This document shows, piece after piece, positions 56,553-64,000 of a stretch of DNA of 64,000 nt. Origin of the DNA: Candidatus Latescibacterota bacterium (GTDB lineage Bacteria; Latescibacterota; UBA2968); the NCBI GenBank assembly GCA_022824945.1, contig JAJDYX010000043.1, positions 62,001-126,000 on the forward strand, read 5' to 3'. Below the pieces are notes generated by a model. That model searched no databases. It had not been told where the DNA came from and was given only the letters and a program-made list of their open reading frames with translations. The position numbers were made by a program, and so were the translations under genes. Positions within the stretch are counted from its first letter, which is position 1; every line of letters starts with the position of its first letter.

Positions 56553-57479
56553 TTACAATAGGCGATTAATCTCGAGAAATTTCCGGACCATACCAACGCA
56601 TTTCGCTGGTTTTTCCAATTGAAGCAAATGCGTTGCCTCTGGTACGAAATCGTAATCTACAGTTAAAATGTCACCAAGGTCAATGGTCGGCAGAAATGCA
56701 TAGGGCAAGGTGGGGTCGGCTCCGATGACCTTTATGGGACAAGACAGTGTTTCAAAATCCGCCAATGCAGAAAAACTCCTGAAATAATCAGTGATCTGCG
56801 CTTCGTATTCGCGGGGACACCGAAGCTCGTAACCCTGTTCATCAGCAGACTTTCTAAGGGTTGTTCGCGCCATGAGTTCCCGAACCCCGGAAACGACGCG
56901 TGAGAAGCCGGGCAGATAGCTGAGGAGTTCTGCAAAATCCTCTTCTGTTTGAAACAGATACCCGCGACGGCGGGTAGTTGCGGCTGCGTGTTCGATGGCC
57001 TTATCAAATTCTATCTGGCTATTGCCGGGCTTGCACAAAGGGGGATCAAATAGAATCATCGCCGATAAATGGCTGCTTTGGGCAGACGACCACAGGTCTG
57101 CCATAGCCGTGGACGATAGGAGGGTGATCAGCGCAGAAGCAGAGTGAAATATACCGGTTTTTGGTTTATTCCCATAGTGACGGTCAATGGATTCAAAAAT
57201 ACAGAGCTGGTCGCGGACCAGCGTTGGGATATTGTGTTTTTCGCGTGAACCAACGGTATTCCAGCCGTGATTTCTGAGGTCGAAGATGACGAGGTCGAAA
57301 TCATCGGCGAGCAGTGACCAGAAGGGGTAATAGAGATCTATTGCGAGGCCATTGCCGTGGCTCAGAACGAGTCGGGGGCCTTCGGGATTTCCATGCCGCC
57401 GCAGGGTGGTGACGGTGTCGTCGTCGAGCTGGACTTCGCATGTCGAAAGTGGTTCGGGTATTTCCCACACATTATTCAT
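56553..57479 (-). CDS. Alpha/beta hydrolase, candidate PKS release enzyme
   Basis: A 308-residue alpha/beta hydrolase. The oxyanion region is LSHGNGLAIDLYYPFW (about 39-54), the nucleophile elbow is FHSASA with Ser113, and the catalytic His284 is in EATHLLQLEKP. The elbow departs from GxSxG, having Phe111 and Ser115 in place of the Gly residues. The start at 57479 (MNNVWEIPEP) is preferred to 57527. It ends 26 bases before the PKS start, on the same strand, so the two should be one transcript. Hydrolysis or transfer of the finished chain is the likely role. Confidence 0.8.
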   Translation of the reverse strand: MNNVWEIPEPLSTCEVQLDDDTVTTLRRHGNPEGPRLVLSHGNGLAIDLYYPFWSLLADDFDLVIFDLRNHGWNTVGSREKHNIPTLVRDQLCIFESIDRHYGNKPKTGIFHSASALITLLSSTAMADLWSSAQSSHLSAMILFDPPLCKPGNSQIEFDKAIEHAAATTRRRGYLFQTEEDFAELLSYLPGFSRVVSGVRELMARTTLRKSADEQGYELRCPREYEAQITDYFRSFSALADFETLSCPIKVIGADPTLPYAFLPTIDLGDILTVDYDFVPEATHLLQLEKPAKCVGMVRKFLEINRLL

Positions 57480-57512
57480 AACAGGGTTCCCAATGGTATT
57501 GGTACTAAAGAA

Positions 57513-57557
57513 TGGCACGCACCACACGACACAAATGCGTCGAGGACGAGCGTGCCA
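57513..57557. promoter_or_regulatory. 8-bp inverted repeat upstream of the hydrolase-PKS operon
   Basis: TGGCACGC (57513-57520) and GCGTGCCA (57550-57557) are exact reverse complements 29 bases apart, just upstream of the hydrolase start and before the short frame at 57585. A regulatory site is possible. A promoter for the minus operon was not identified. Confidence 0.35.
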
Positions 57558-57584
57558 ATAAAAATATCACTCGCGGAGGTGTTC

Positions 57585-57653
57585 ATGTGGCTTTTGCATC
57601 AAGTTATGCAGTTACAGAAAGTCGTGCAAGAAGATTTTTATTTTTACGTTTGA
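57585..57653 (+). CDS. Possible 22-codon leader peptide or microprotein
   Basis: A short frame (MWLLHQVMQLQKVVQEDFYFYV) with a strong ribosome site, GCGGAGGT, six bases upstream. Its sequence is aromatic-rich at the end. It lies upstream of the PQQ-propeller gene and in a different frame. A TTGACA at 57684-57689 follows, but without a good -10. Low support beyond the ribosome site. Confidence 0.3.
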   Translation: MWLLHQVMQLQKVVQEDFYFYV

Positions 57654-57808
57654 GAAAAATAAAAAATAAAACGCGGATAGCCCTTGACATGATGTTTAGA
57701 AAGATGTTGTTTTACAGCGTGTTAGTGGTAAGAAGCAATCACGGATTAAAGGCAAGCCCTTATCGCTTTGCTGTGCCTGTAAATAGATTCTTACACGGAG
57801 GAGTTTCC

Positions 57809-59044
57809 ATGCGTATCCTCATGATCACCTTTTCGATTATTCTGTTTTCAGGCTCTGTTGTCCTGACGGGTAGTGGTCTTGCTGCGGATTGGCCGCAGTG
57901 GTTCGGTCCCAATCGCGATGGCATTTCTCCTGAAACGGGGTTGCTCAAAGACTGGCCTGATTCCGGGCCTGCTGTTCTCTGGCGAACACCACTGGGCGAG
58001 GGGTTCTCGAGCATTGCGATTGCACGGGGCGCAGCCTATACTATGTTTGCTGAAGGGAAAGATGAGTATGCGGTGTGTTTGGATGCCGCTACAGGGGAAG
58101 AGCGCTGGCGAGTTAAGACGGGAAGCAATTTTTCGGACTGGCAGGGAGGGAATGGTCCCAGAGCGACTCCCATAATTGACAAAGAACGGGCCTTCTTTTT
58201 GGGTGCAAACGGACAGCTTTATGCACTCAATGTTGAGAACGGAGAAACGGTATGGTCTCATCATTTACAGACTGAATACATAAGTGATCCCCCTCACTGG
58301 GGCTTTTCTACTTCCCCTTTGATAGAAGGGAACTTGCTGATTGTCGAGGTTGGGGGTTCCTCTGGAAACTCTTTTATTGCCTTTGATAAAACCACCGGCG
58401 AGGTCGCCTGGGCTTCTCAAGATGACGCGCCTTCTTATGCTTCCCCCATTGCAATTACTGTGTCTGATATCCGGCAGATCGTCTTTTTCCCGGCCCCGGG
58501 TCTGGTCGGTGTCGCTGCCAAAGATGGCCGACTTTTATGGCGGCATCCCTGGCAAACAGGTCCCGATGTCAATGCCGCGACGCCTATTTTTCTCCCTCCA
58601 GATAGACTTTTTATCTCTTCGGGTTATGGCAAAGGCGCGACGGTTATCCAGCTTATTTCCCAGAACGACCAGTTTGCAGTCAAAAAAGTATGGTTCAATC
58701 GCGGTATGAAAAACCACTTTGCTACGTCTATTCATCACGAGGGGCACCTCTATGGGTTTGACAACGCCATTCTCAAGTGCATTGCCGCGGAGACCGGGCA
58801 GGAGCAATGGCGCAAACGCGGTTTTCAAAAGGGGTCACTTATCTTTGCGGACGAGCATTTGATCGTCCTGGGCGAACAGGGTAAGCTGGCTCTGGTAGAA
58901 GCTACACCTGAAGCGTACATAGAAAAAGCCAGTGCTCAGGTTTTGTCGCCCCGCTGCTGGACGCCACCCACGCTGGCCAATGGCAGGCTTTATCTTCGAA
59001 ATCACAATGAGGTGGTCTGTTTGGAAGTGGGAAGTGGGAAGTGA
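57809..59044 (+). CDS. Exported PQQ-type beta-propeller protein
   Basis: A 411-residue secreted or periplasmic propeller. The N-terminal signal peptide (about 1-25) is hydrophobic and ends near GSGLAA, before DWPQWFGPNRDG. Propeller repeats include LDAATGEERWRVKTG, NVENGETVWSHH, DKTTGEVAWAS and CIAAETGQEQWRK, the PQQ/BamB-like blade signature. Dehydrogenase cofactor residues were not recognised, so a structural or binding role is as likely as catalysis. GGAGGAG precedes ATG 57809. The last codons (EVGSGK) are written by three heptamer repeats. Confidence 0.85.
   Translation: MRILMITFSIILFSGSVVLTGSGLAADWPQWFGPNRDGISPETGLLKDWPDSGPAVLWRTPLGEGFSSIAIARGAAYTMFAEGKDEYAVCLDAATGEERWRVKTGSNFSDWQGGNGPRATPIIDKERAFFLGANGQLYALNVENGETVWSHHLQTEYISDPPHWGFSTSPLIEGNLLIVEVGGSSGNSFIAFDKTTGEVAWASQDDAPSYASPIAITVSDIRQIVFFPAPGLVGVAAKDGRLLWRHPWQTGPDVNAATPIFLPPDRLFISSGYGKGATVIQLISQNDQFAVKKVWFNRGMKNHFATSIHHEGHLYGFDNAILKCIAAETGQEQWRKRGFQKGSLIFADEHLIVLGEQGKLALVEATPEAYIEKASAQVLSPRCWTPPTLANGRLYLRNHNEVVCLEVGSGK
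59024..59044. repeat. 7-bp tandem repeat inside the 3' end of the PQQ-propeller gene
   Basis: GAAGTGG, GAAGTGG and GAAGTGA encode the C-terminal EVGSGK and the stop. A small hairpin (GGGGA/TCCCC) follows in the 13-base gap before the convergent gene. Confidence 0.65.
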
Positions 59045-59057
59045 GGGGGACCGTCCC

Positions 59058-61658
59058 CTACCTCTTATCGCCTATGGCTACCCAAACATCTTTTGTCGCT
59101 GTTGGTTTCCCCGGGCGGTTCAGGTCGGTTACGGTTACGCCAATCGTGAGTTTTTGTCCCGGTTTTGCCGCTACATTGAGGGCGACATAGACGGGTTCTG
59201 TTTCCGTATTGCCCCGGTGTTCATAAGATACCTGTACTCCTTCTTGCTTTTCAGATATGCCCAGCAATGTGCCGATGCCTTTTAGCAACCGGGCGCCGGC
59301 ATTTTTGCTGCCGCGCACGGCATAATCCACGCGGTAATGCGTTTGTCCTGTGTCATCTCGGAAGAGGTTATACACTTTATAGTACAGATAGACTGGCTGT
59401 TCTGGGGCAAAGGTGTGTGACGGCAGAGGGAGCACTTCGAGTTCGTCTCGGATGAATTTGCCTTTTGTACGGGCTTCTATTGTTGCAATCTTTCCGGCCA
59501 CGACGAGGTCGCTTACCATCAGGGTCGGGGCGTTGTATGCTTCTACATCAACGAGTTGTCGGTGGATTTGTAGTTTCCCCGAGGCCGGGTCGGTCACGCG
59601 CACAGCCATGAGATAGTGGCCGGGTTTAACTTCTGTTGTGACCTGGTCCACCCACAAAACGCCGGGGTCGTCAACGATTTCGGGCTGTGTTGCCCGCGTG
59701 TTCAGGCTGTCGCGGGCAATTTCTGTTCCCCGTGCATCATAGAGGACCCACATGCGGTTCACCGAAGCCGATACCTGTGTTCCCCGTTTTTGCGTTTTCA
59801 GTGCGGTCCAGGGTATGCCGATAAAGGCATCCAGGCGCGTATCGCGTCCATTGCCTCTGAAATCCGCGACCGACATAAGCAGCGGCATTGGATCTCCGGG
59901 ATATGGATAGTGGTAAACAGAGGGCGTGCGGTTGACGACCCGTGCGACCACAGCTTCGGGTGCGAGGTGTTGCCACAGCAATCGATTGGGCGAGTCAATA
60001 GGCGGCTGGGGAAATTGAAAATTGAAATTGCCCAAGGCGTCGAGGAATGTCACTTCAAACCCCTCGTCAATATGGGCGTAAATCCAGGTTTCCCACTTGT
60101 AGTTCAAAGACGCGCCATCTCGAAATAATGCGCCCTGATGCGGCAGGGGAAATATCGGCAGCCCCCGAACCTCGGGTGTTACGCGAAGGACCGTGTTCGA
60201 GCCATATGACGACTCTGCTTGCAACGATGTCGTAGGGGCGATTTCGTGCAGTGCTTGTCCCGCAAGGTCCATGAGTCGGTTTTTTACCCGAATTACTTTT
60301 GCATTGGTTTCGAATACGAGGTGGTCGGACCAGCTTCTGTGATCGGGATGACCAAAGCGGATATACACATCGCCGCGCGCATCCCAGGGTATTCGACCTT
60401 CGGAAAAGTTCTGTATCGCGTAATTTACGCGCCGATAGTGTTCCAACCTGCGCTCGTTAACAGGTGTGGTTGGTGTTGGATCTGTCTTGCGCCAGAATAA
60501 ATTGGTAAATGCGAGTTTTTCATCTCCTTTGATCATGCGAAAGGTCTCGAATTCACTTGCGGACAGGAGCAAGGTGACATCTTCGTACAGGGCGCGTTCA
60601 TTTTGCGGTAAGATGGATAGGAATTGCGAAAATGACGCTTCTGCTTGCTCGTACGCACCCGATTCCAGATATTGTGCGCCCAAAAGTGGTAGATAACGCT
60701 CGGGGTCTTTTTGGGCGAGATCGCGCAGTTCTGTGGTGGTGTGCAATTCTTGTTTCAAATATTTCAATTCCATAGCCACGCGCGCCAGTCTGCCCCGTGC
60801 CACGCTGTGCGCTGGATTTATAGCGACCTGTTTTGACAGTGCTTTGACGGCTTTTTCAAAATAGTAGAGCGATTCGTAAAATATCCCCAGCTTAAAATAC
60901 GCATCGCGGTGTTGCGGGAAGCGCTTGACCACATTGCCAAAATGATAGTCCATATCCACGCTGCGCATTGCCAGGTGGCACATCGCCAGATTGTAATACG
61001 CCGCCTCGTATTTCGAATCGAGAGATACGGTGTCTTGAAAAAGATCCAGTGCGCGGCGCACCTGTTTTTTCTGGATCAAGCACGCCAGTGCCCGCCCGTG
61101 TCGCGCGATGAGAAACCGCCGATCTTTTTCAAGAACGCGCACAAAAATGCGTTCTGCTTCCAGGCCCTTGTGTTGTTCTAATAAGCAATATCCCAGCGCG
61201 CACAGGGCGATTCGGTCGTTGGCATCGTCCTGTAGCATTCGTTCAAATAGTGCAATAGCGCCGTCGAGCAGGGCAGAATCTGGTGGTGCGGCGCGCGTTT
61301 TATAGCGCTGGGGTATCAATCGACCGCGTTCGAAAAAAGCGTCTGATACCGTCAGGTAGCGACGCCCGATGTGATACCCGTAATAAAATTCCAGTACTAC
61401 GGAATTGTGTCGTTGCCAGAAGGCGATTAAAAATTGCGCTTTCTCTTCCCTCGGCAATGCCCGATAGATGGCTGCGCTGTCTGGTCCGGCGCGTTCTGCG
61501 ATCAGGACCGCAGCGAACGAATCCGCCCGTGCATCGAAACTTTCCTGCAGGCGATCTGCCCAGGCTGGCGCACATATCATGGCAAATGCACACGCGATAA
61601 TGGCGCGTTTACAGTGCGAATTAAAAATTAAAAATTGAGAATTAAGAATTGAAATCAT
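59058..61658 (-). CDS. GWxTD-domain protein with TPR repeats
   Basis: An 866-residue exported protein. The signal peptide includes CKRAIIACAFAMICAPAWA near residues 16-33; its first part, SILNSQFLIFNS, is encoded by a 7-bp repeat array. TPR-like repeats cover about 135-365 (ALCALGYCLLEQHKG, AAYYNLAMCHLAM, DAYFKLGIFYESL). The GWxTD-type domain lies near 385-470 (WRKTDPTP, then IPWDARGDVYIRFGHPDHRSW). The C-terminal third is beta-rich, of unknown function. ATG 61658 is chosen over 61673 because AAGGA precedes it. The GWxTD domain is known mainly from Bacteroidota and FCB bacteria. Confidence 0.82.
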   Translation of the reverse strand: MISILNSQFLIFNSHCKRAIIACAFAMICAPAWADRLQESFDARADSFAAVLIAERAGPDSAAIYRALPREEKAQFLIAFWQRHNSVVLEFYYGYHIGRRYLTVSDAFFERGRLIPQRYKTRAAPPDSALLDGAIALFERMLQDDANDRIALCALGYCLLEQHKGLEAERIFVRVLEKDRRFLIARHGRALACLIQKKQVRRALDLFQDTVSLDSKYEAAYYNLAMCHLAMRSVDMDYHFGNVVKRFPQHRDAYFKLGIFYESLYYFEKAVKALSKQVAINPAHSVARGRLARVAMELKYLKQELHTTTELRDLAQKDPERYLPLLGAQYLESGAYEQAEASFSQFLSILPQNERALYEDVTLLLSASEFETFRMIKGDEKLAFTNLFWRKTDPTPTTPVNERRLEHYRRVNYAIQNFSEGRIPWDARGDVYIRFGHPDHRSWSDHLVFETNAKVIRVKNRLMDLAGQALHEIAPTTSLQAESSYGSNTVLRVTPEVRGLPIFPLPHQGALFRDGASLNYKWETWIYAHIDEGFEVTFLDALGNFNFQFPQPPIDSPNRLLWQHLAPEAVVARVVNRTPSVYHYPYPGDPMPLLMSVADFRGNGRDTRLDAFIGIPWTALKTQKRGTQVSASVNRMWVLYDARGTEIARDSLNTRATQPEIVDDPGVLWVDQVTTEVKPGHYLMAVRVTDPASGKLQIHRQLVDVEAYNAPTLMVSDLVVAGKIATIEARTKGKFIRDELEVLPLPSHTFAPEQPVYLYYKVYNLFRDDTGQTHYRVDYAVRGSKNAGARLLKGIGTLLGISEKQEGVQVSYEHRGNTETEPVYVALNVAAKPGQKLTIGVTVTDLNRPGKPTATKDVWVAIGDKR
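61618..61652. repeat. 7-bp tandem repeat array inside the GWxTD gene start
   Basis: GAATTAA, AAATTAA, AAATTGA, GAATTAA and GAATTGA run without a gap. On the minus strand they encode the start of the signal peptide of the GWxTD protein. Confidence 0.7.
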
Positions 61659-61688
61659 GGCGTCCTTGCCCATTTTTTTCTAGCCCAA

Positions 61689-61716
61689 CCAGCCCCTGGC
61701 CCCCAGTTCCTTGCCC
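61689..61716. repeat. 7-bp tandem repeat array between two membrane/export genes
   Basis: CCAGCCC, CTGGCCC, CCAGTTC and CTTGCCC; on the minus strand this is the GGGCTGG/GAACTGG family also found after gyrB at 6348-6375. Confidence 0.7.
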
Positions 61717-61721
61717 CTCTT

Positions 61722-63674
61722 TTAATACAATGCCAGTGAATGTCCTTGTTCTGGAAACCAGATACAATCTACCAGAAATGACACAAATACGCCCGTGAAA
61801 TACCCGACCATAAGTCCCAGGAAAAACGGCGATGCTTTGCGGTACAGATCAATGCCGCCAGCCCGCAGTATGACAAATTTGGAAAACCAGGCAAAGAAGA
61901 TCGAAAATACAATGCGATTGACCGGATACGCTGTTACGGCAGCAAACCCGATCGGATGCAAGGGCCACCAGGGCCATACATAGCGCAACGCCAGCATCAA
62001 TGCCGTGGTTGCCATTCCAATGAGCGCGATGAGCATGCGCTCGCGCTTCAGAGCAAAGGGGTCCCGAATATGACCGGCTATGGTATCAAAAGTGTTCTGC
62101 ACATAGGGACCGTAAATACCGCCATAATTAAATGCGCCGGTTACATAACTCGATGATATTTGATAATACGCACTTGTGGTTATCACCACCAGCATGGCCA
62201 GTCCCAGGGCGATGACCAGGCGCGTTCTTTCGTGCCGGATGCTGTCGTAAAGCCGCGTGGCATTGGCAAGGTTAGCCATCAATATGGTTTTTATATCGTG
62301 ATGCCATGTTTCGGTGAGGGCAAATGCCGCCATTCCCGATGGGGAAATATTCACGGGACCGAGCAGGTGATATGCGACAAATTGTCCCTGTATCATGCGG
62401 CTGCTGATCATGCCGCCTTCCACGCAGACGCGCGTGATGCCCAGCCAGATAATGCCGACAAGGCTCAAGAAGGTCAGGGCGACAAAGATCGACATGCCGG
62501 ATGCCACACACCAGCTCAAAATAAATAGCCCGCTCGCCAGAAATCCGCCGAGTGCTGTGCGGTAGGACAATAATTCGTCCGAGTCTTCAACCTCCCGCGC
62601 ATTGAGCACGGCTTTGCGAAATACATTTCTCAGATGTTCTCGCGCCATCCACAAGCTCCACGGCACCAGCACGCACAGGGCACCAAATCCCTGCCAGTTT
62701 TCAAATTGCGATGCTGGCCACACATGGGTTGGGCCTATTTCGATTCCCAGGCGGTTGAACAGCCCCATTTCAAGGGTGAGTAACAGGTGAAAGACGATGA
62801 TGCTAAGCAATACATCCAGGTCCATAAAATACGATACGCCAATGATTACGGGATAAAACCGCGTGTGAATCGGCGGGAAGTACTGACCGAATTCCATCAA
62901 TCCCAGGTCTCGGGGAATGGTTGGAAAAAGCGGCTGGAAATATCCGACCATGTTCCAGTAAATGGGAAATGAGGCGAGCGCGAATCCCCACCAGAATACG
63001 GGGCGATTCATTATGCCCACGGGCCAGAATCCTCGCGGTTCTCTGTTGACCAGTTCCAGTGGCAATGTCATTAACGGAAAGGTCAGGCGTTCGTGTTCTA
63101 CCCATTGCTTGCGCAGGATTGAAACTGCACAGAATCCAAATACGCCGATCATAAATACCAGACTCAGGCGCCAGATCATCGGCGTTATCCAGATTTCCCA
63201 GGGGATGGTTGCGCCTGCTGGCAGTCCCTCAAAGAACCACCGCGCAGCCGTCACATCGGTTACGACCGCCCAGTCGGCTAAATACGGATGTATGTCGTCT
63301 GCCCATCGGTTCTCTGTGTTGGCAAAGTAAAATGGCGCGGACACATTGGCGATTAAATGTCCCATAAAATAGCTGGGCAATGCCGATGCCACCAGGCCCA
63401 TGCTGAAGATGACCAGCAATTCCGAAGGGCGCAAGACCCATTGCGGGCGCACCTTTTCCAGTACTTTATTCAATACGATCGCGATCAACAAAAACGGCAC
63501 GACCGCGCCCCAGGGCAAGTGGTCCTGTGCCATTTTTGTGGTGTGTGCAATGTGTCGCGTAAAATGTCCACCCCACCCCAGGAAGCCCGCGCACATGGCA
63601 CCTATCACGATTGACCGCGCGGTTACGGCCCGTTGAAGAGGTGCTGTCTGTGTTTGTTGTTCGCGAATTGCCAT
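61722..63674 (-). CDS. DUF6785-family membrane protein
   Basis: A 650-residue polytopic inner-membrane protein with about 14 hydrophobic segments, for example VIGAMCAGFLGWGG, AVVPFLLIAIVLN, LVFMIGVFGFCAV and LFILSWCVASGMSIFV. I recognise it as the DUF6785 (with DUF6784) type, abundant in Latescibacterota, Planctomycetota and Lentisphaerota and distantly like oligopeptide transporters. Conserved charged patches include KQWVEHERLTFPLMTLPLEL. Transport of oligopeptides or similar substrates is possible but not shown. GGAG lies ten bases before the start. Confidence 0.8.
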   Translation of the reverse strand: MAIREQQTQTAPLQRAVTARSIVIGAMCAGFLGWGGHFTRHIAHTTKMAQDHLPWGAVVPFLLIAIVLNKVLEKVRPQWVLRPSELLVIFSMGLVASALPSYFMGHLIANVSAPFYFANTENRWADDIHPYLADWAVVTDVTAARWFFEGLPAGATIPWEIWITPMIWRLSLVFMIGVFGFCAVSILRKQWVEHERLTFPLMTLPLELVNREPRGFWPVGIMNRPVFWWGFALASFPIYWNMVGYFQPLFPTIPRDLGLMEFGQYFPPIHTRFYPVIIGVSYFMDLDVLLSIIVFHLLLTLEMGLFNRLGIEIGPTHVWPASQFENWQGFGALCVLVPWSLWMAREHLRNVFRKAVLNAREVEDSDELLSYRTALGGFLASGLFILSWCVASGMSIFVALTFLSLVGIIWLGITRVCVEGGMISSRMIQGQFVAYHLLGPVNISPSGMAAFALTETWHHDIKTILMANLANATRLYDSIRHERTRLVIALGLAMLVVITTSAYYQISSSYVTGAFNYGGIYGPYVQNTFDTIAGHIRDPFALKRERMLIALIGMATTALMLALRYVWPWWPLHPIGFAAVTAYPVNRIVFSIFFAWFSKFVILRAGGIDLYRKASPFFLGLMVGYFTGVFVSFLVDCIWFPEQGHSLALY

Positions 63675-63695
63675 TCATGATACTCCAGATCGGAT

Positions 63696-63731
63696 CGCGG
63701 ATTACGGGGATTACGCGGATAGAGCGGATGG
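63696..63731. repeat. 9-bp tandem repeat upstream of the DUF6785 gene
   Basis: CGCGGATTA, CGGGGATTA, CGCGGATAG and AGCGGATGG run without a gap between the DUF6785 gene and the TPR gene. Confidence 0.55.
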
Positions 63732-63778
63732 GAAATCAGGGGCAATATACGTATGGCAATATCAGGTGTCTATCTAAT

Positions 63779-64000
63779 TTAGCGCGTACGCGCTATCCCA
63801 GCTTTTGCAGATGGGTGATCGGGCGCTGTTTGCAAGACTTGCTGCCAGGCGCTGCGCGCTTCGTCTATCCTTCCCAGAGACCAATACGCCCAGCCCATGT
63901 TCGCGCGCGCATTGTGGGTGTTGGGATCTCGTTTCAATGCTTCCCGATAGTTATTTATCGCTTCGTGAAATTTTTCTTCGTGAAATAAGATGTTGCCCAG
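63779..64000 (-). CDS. TPR-repeat protein, C-terminal end (cut by the window edge)
   Basis: This is the last 73 residues of a gene continuing beyond the right edge, in frame to the final base. It shows two TPR units: FHEEKFHEAINNYREALKRD and then RANMGWAYWSLGRIDEARSA, ending GIARTR. TPR scaffolds mediate protein-protein contacts. The rest of the protein, and hence its role, is outside the window. The neighbouring GWxTD protein also has TPR repeats. Confidence 0.8.
   Translation of the reverse strand: MGNILFHEEKFHEAINNYREALKRDPNTHNARANMGWAYWSLGRIDEARSAWQQVLQTAPDHPSAKAGIARTR

Noticed and set aside
57512..57808. 99-residue N-terminal extension of the PQQ-propeller protein
   Set aside because: It would bury the signal peptide, and ATG 57809 has GGAGGAG just upstream.
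6348..61716. Heptamer arrays as CRISPR
   Set aside because: The units are contiguous, 7 bp, without spacers or cas genes.

Overview
The window is a chromosomal origin region joined to long stretches of accessory metabolism. Cytoplasmic-type sulfatases, a GWxTD-domain protein, a DUF6785-type membrane protein, phytanoyl-CoA-dioxygenase-like, SMP-30 and enolase-superfamily genes, and moderate GC with mixed strand use, suggest an uncultivated FCB-group bacterium, most like Latescibacterota. This is inference from gene content; no rRNA is present to prove it. No tRNA, IS element or CRISPR array was seen.

Layout. 0-9 kb (+): the 3' end of an AddA-like helicase-nuclease, then dnaN-recF-dciA-gyrB-gyrA. 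9-21 kb: homoserine dehydrogenase (-), then a + strand catabolic run (zinc alcohol dehydrogenase, SDR, cupin, two sulfatases, 2-hydroxyacid dehydrogenase, Gfo/Idh oxidoreductase, sialidase-like propeller), a third sulfatase and an AlkA-type glycosylase (-). 21-28 kb: an oriC-like DnaA-box cluster next to dnaA (-), then rpmH-rnpA-yidC-mnmE-rsmG (+) with two parS-like sites. 28-36 kb: XRE regulator and divergent coiled-coil gene, FAH-family hydrolase, lipoprotein cyclophilin, a second DnaA-box cluster, a CDP-alcohol phosphatidyltransferase, a dTMP kinase with an extra domain, an S41 protease and a fourth sulfatase. 37-40 kb: a toxin-antitoxin islet bracketed by a duplicated end of nupC, nupC itself, and a DUF2283 pair. 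40-46 kb: SMP-30 lactonase, enolase-superfamily dehydratase, PhyH dioxygenase, a sulfatase-fold protein with Thr at the nucleophile position, and an NCS2 permease with a GHKL-like tail. 46-57.5 kb (-): alpha/beta hydrolase, a 3354-residue polyketide synthase and a discrete acyl carrier protein. 57.5-64 kb: PQQ-type propeller, GWxTD/TPR protein, DUF6785 membrane protein and the end of a TPR gene.

How it fits together. The replication genes are the usual dnaA/dnaN/gyr and rpmH/rnpA/yidC/mnmE/rsmG sets, but the dnaN-gyrA block lies about 12-20 kb from dnaA on the opposite strand, with catabolic genes between. The catabolic genes look suited to desulfating and oxidising sulfated or acidic sugars inside the cell, because none of the sulfatases has a visible signal peptide.

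The most distinctive locus is the PKS operon. Its first module is complete and fully reducing (KS-AT-DH-MT-ER-KR-ACP). Its second has a KS and a decayed, internally deleted AT (Ser to Asp) and no ACP, and is followed at once by a free-standing ACP. Other unusual elements are six arrays of 7-bp tandem repeats at gene ends, two of them read into protein termini, the paired parS-like sites, the dTMP kinase fusion and the Thr-type sulfatase homologue.
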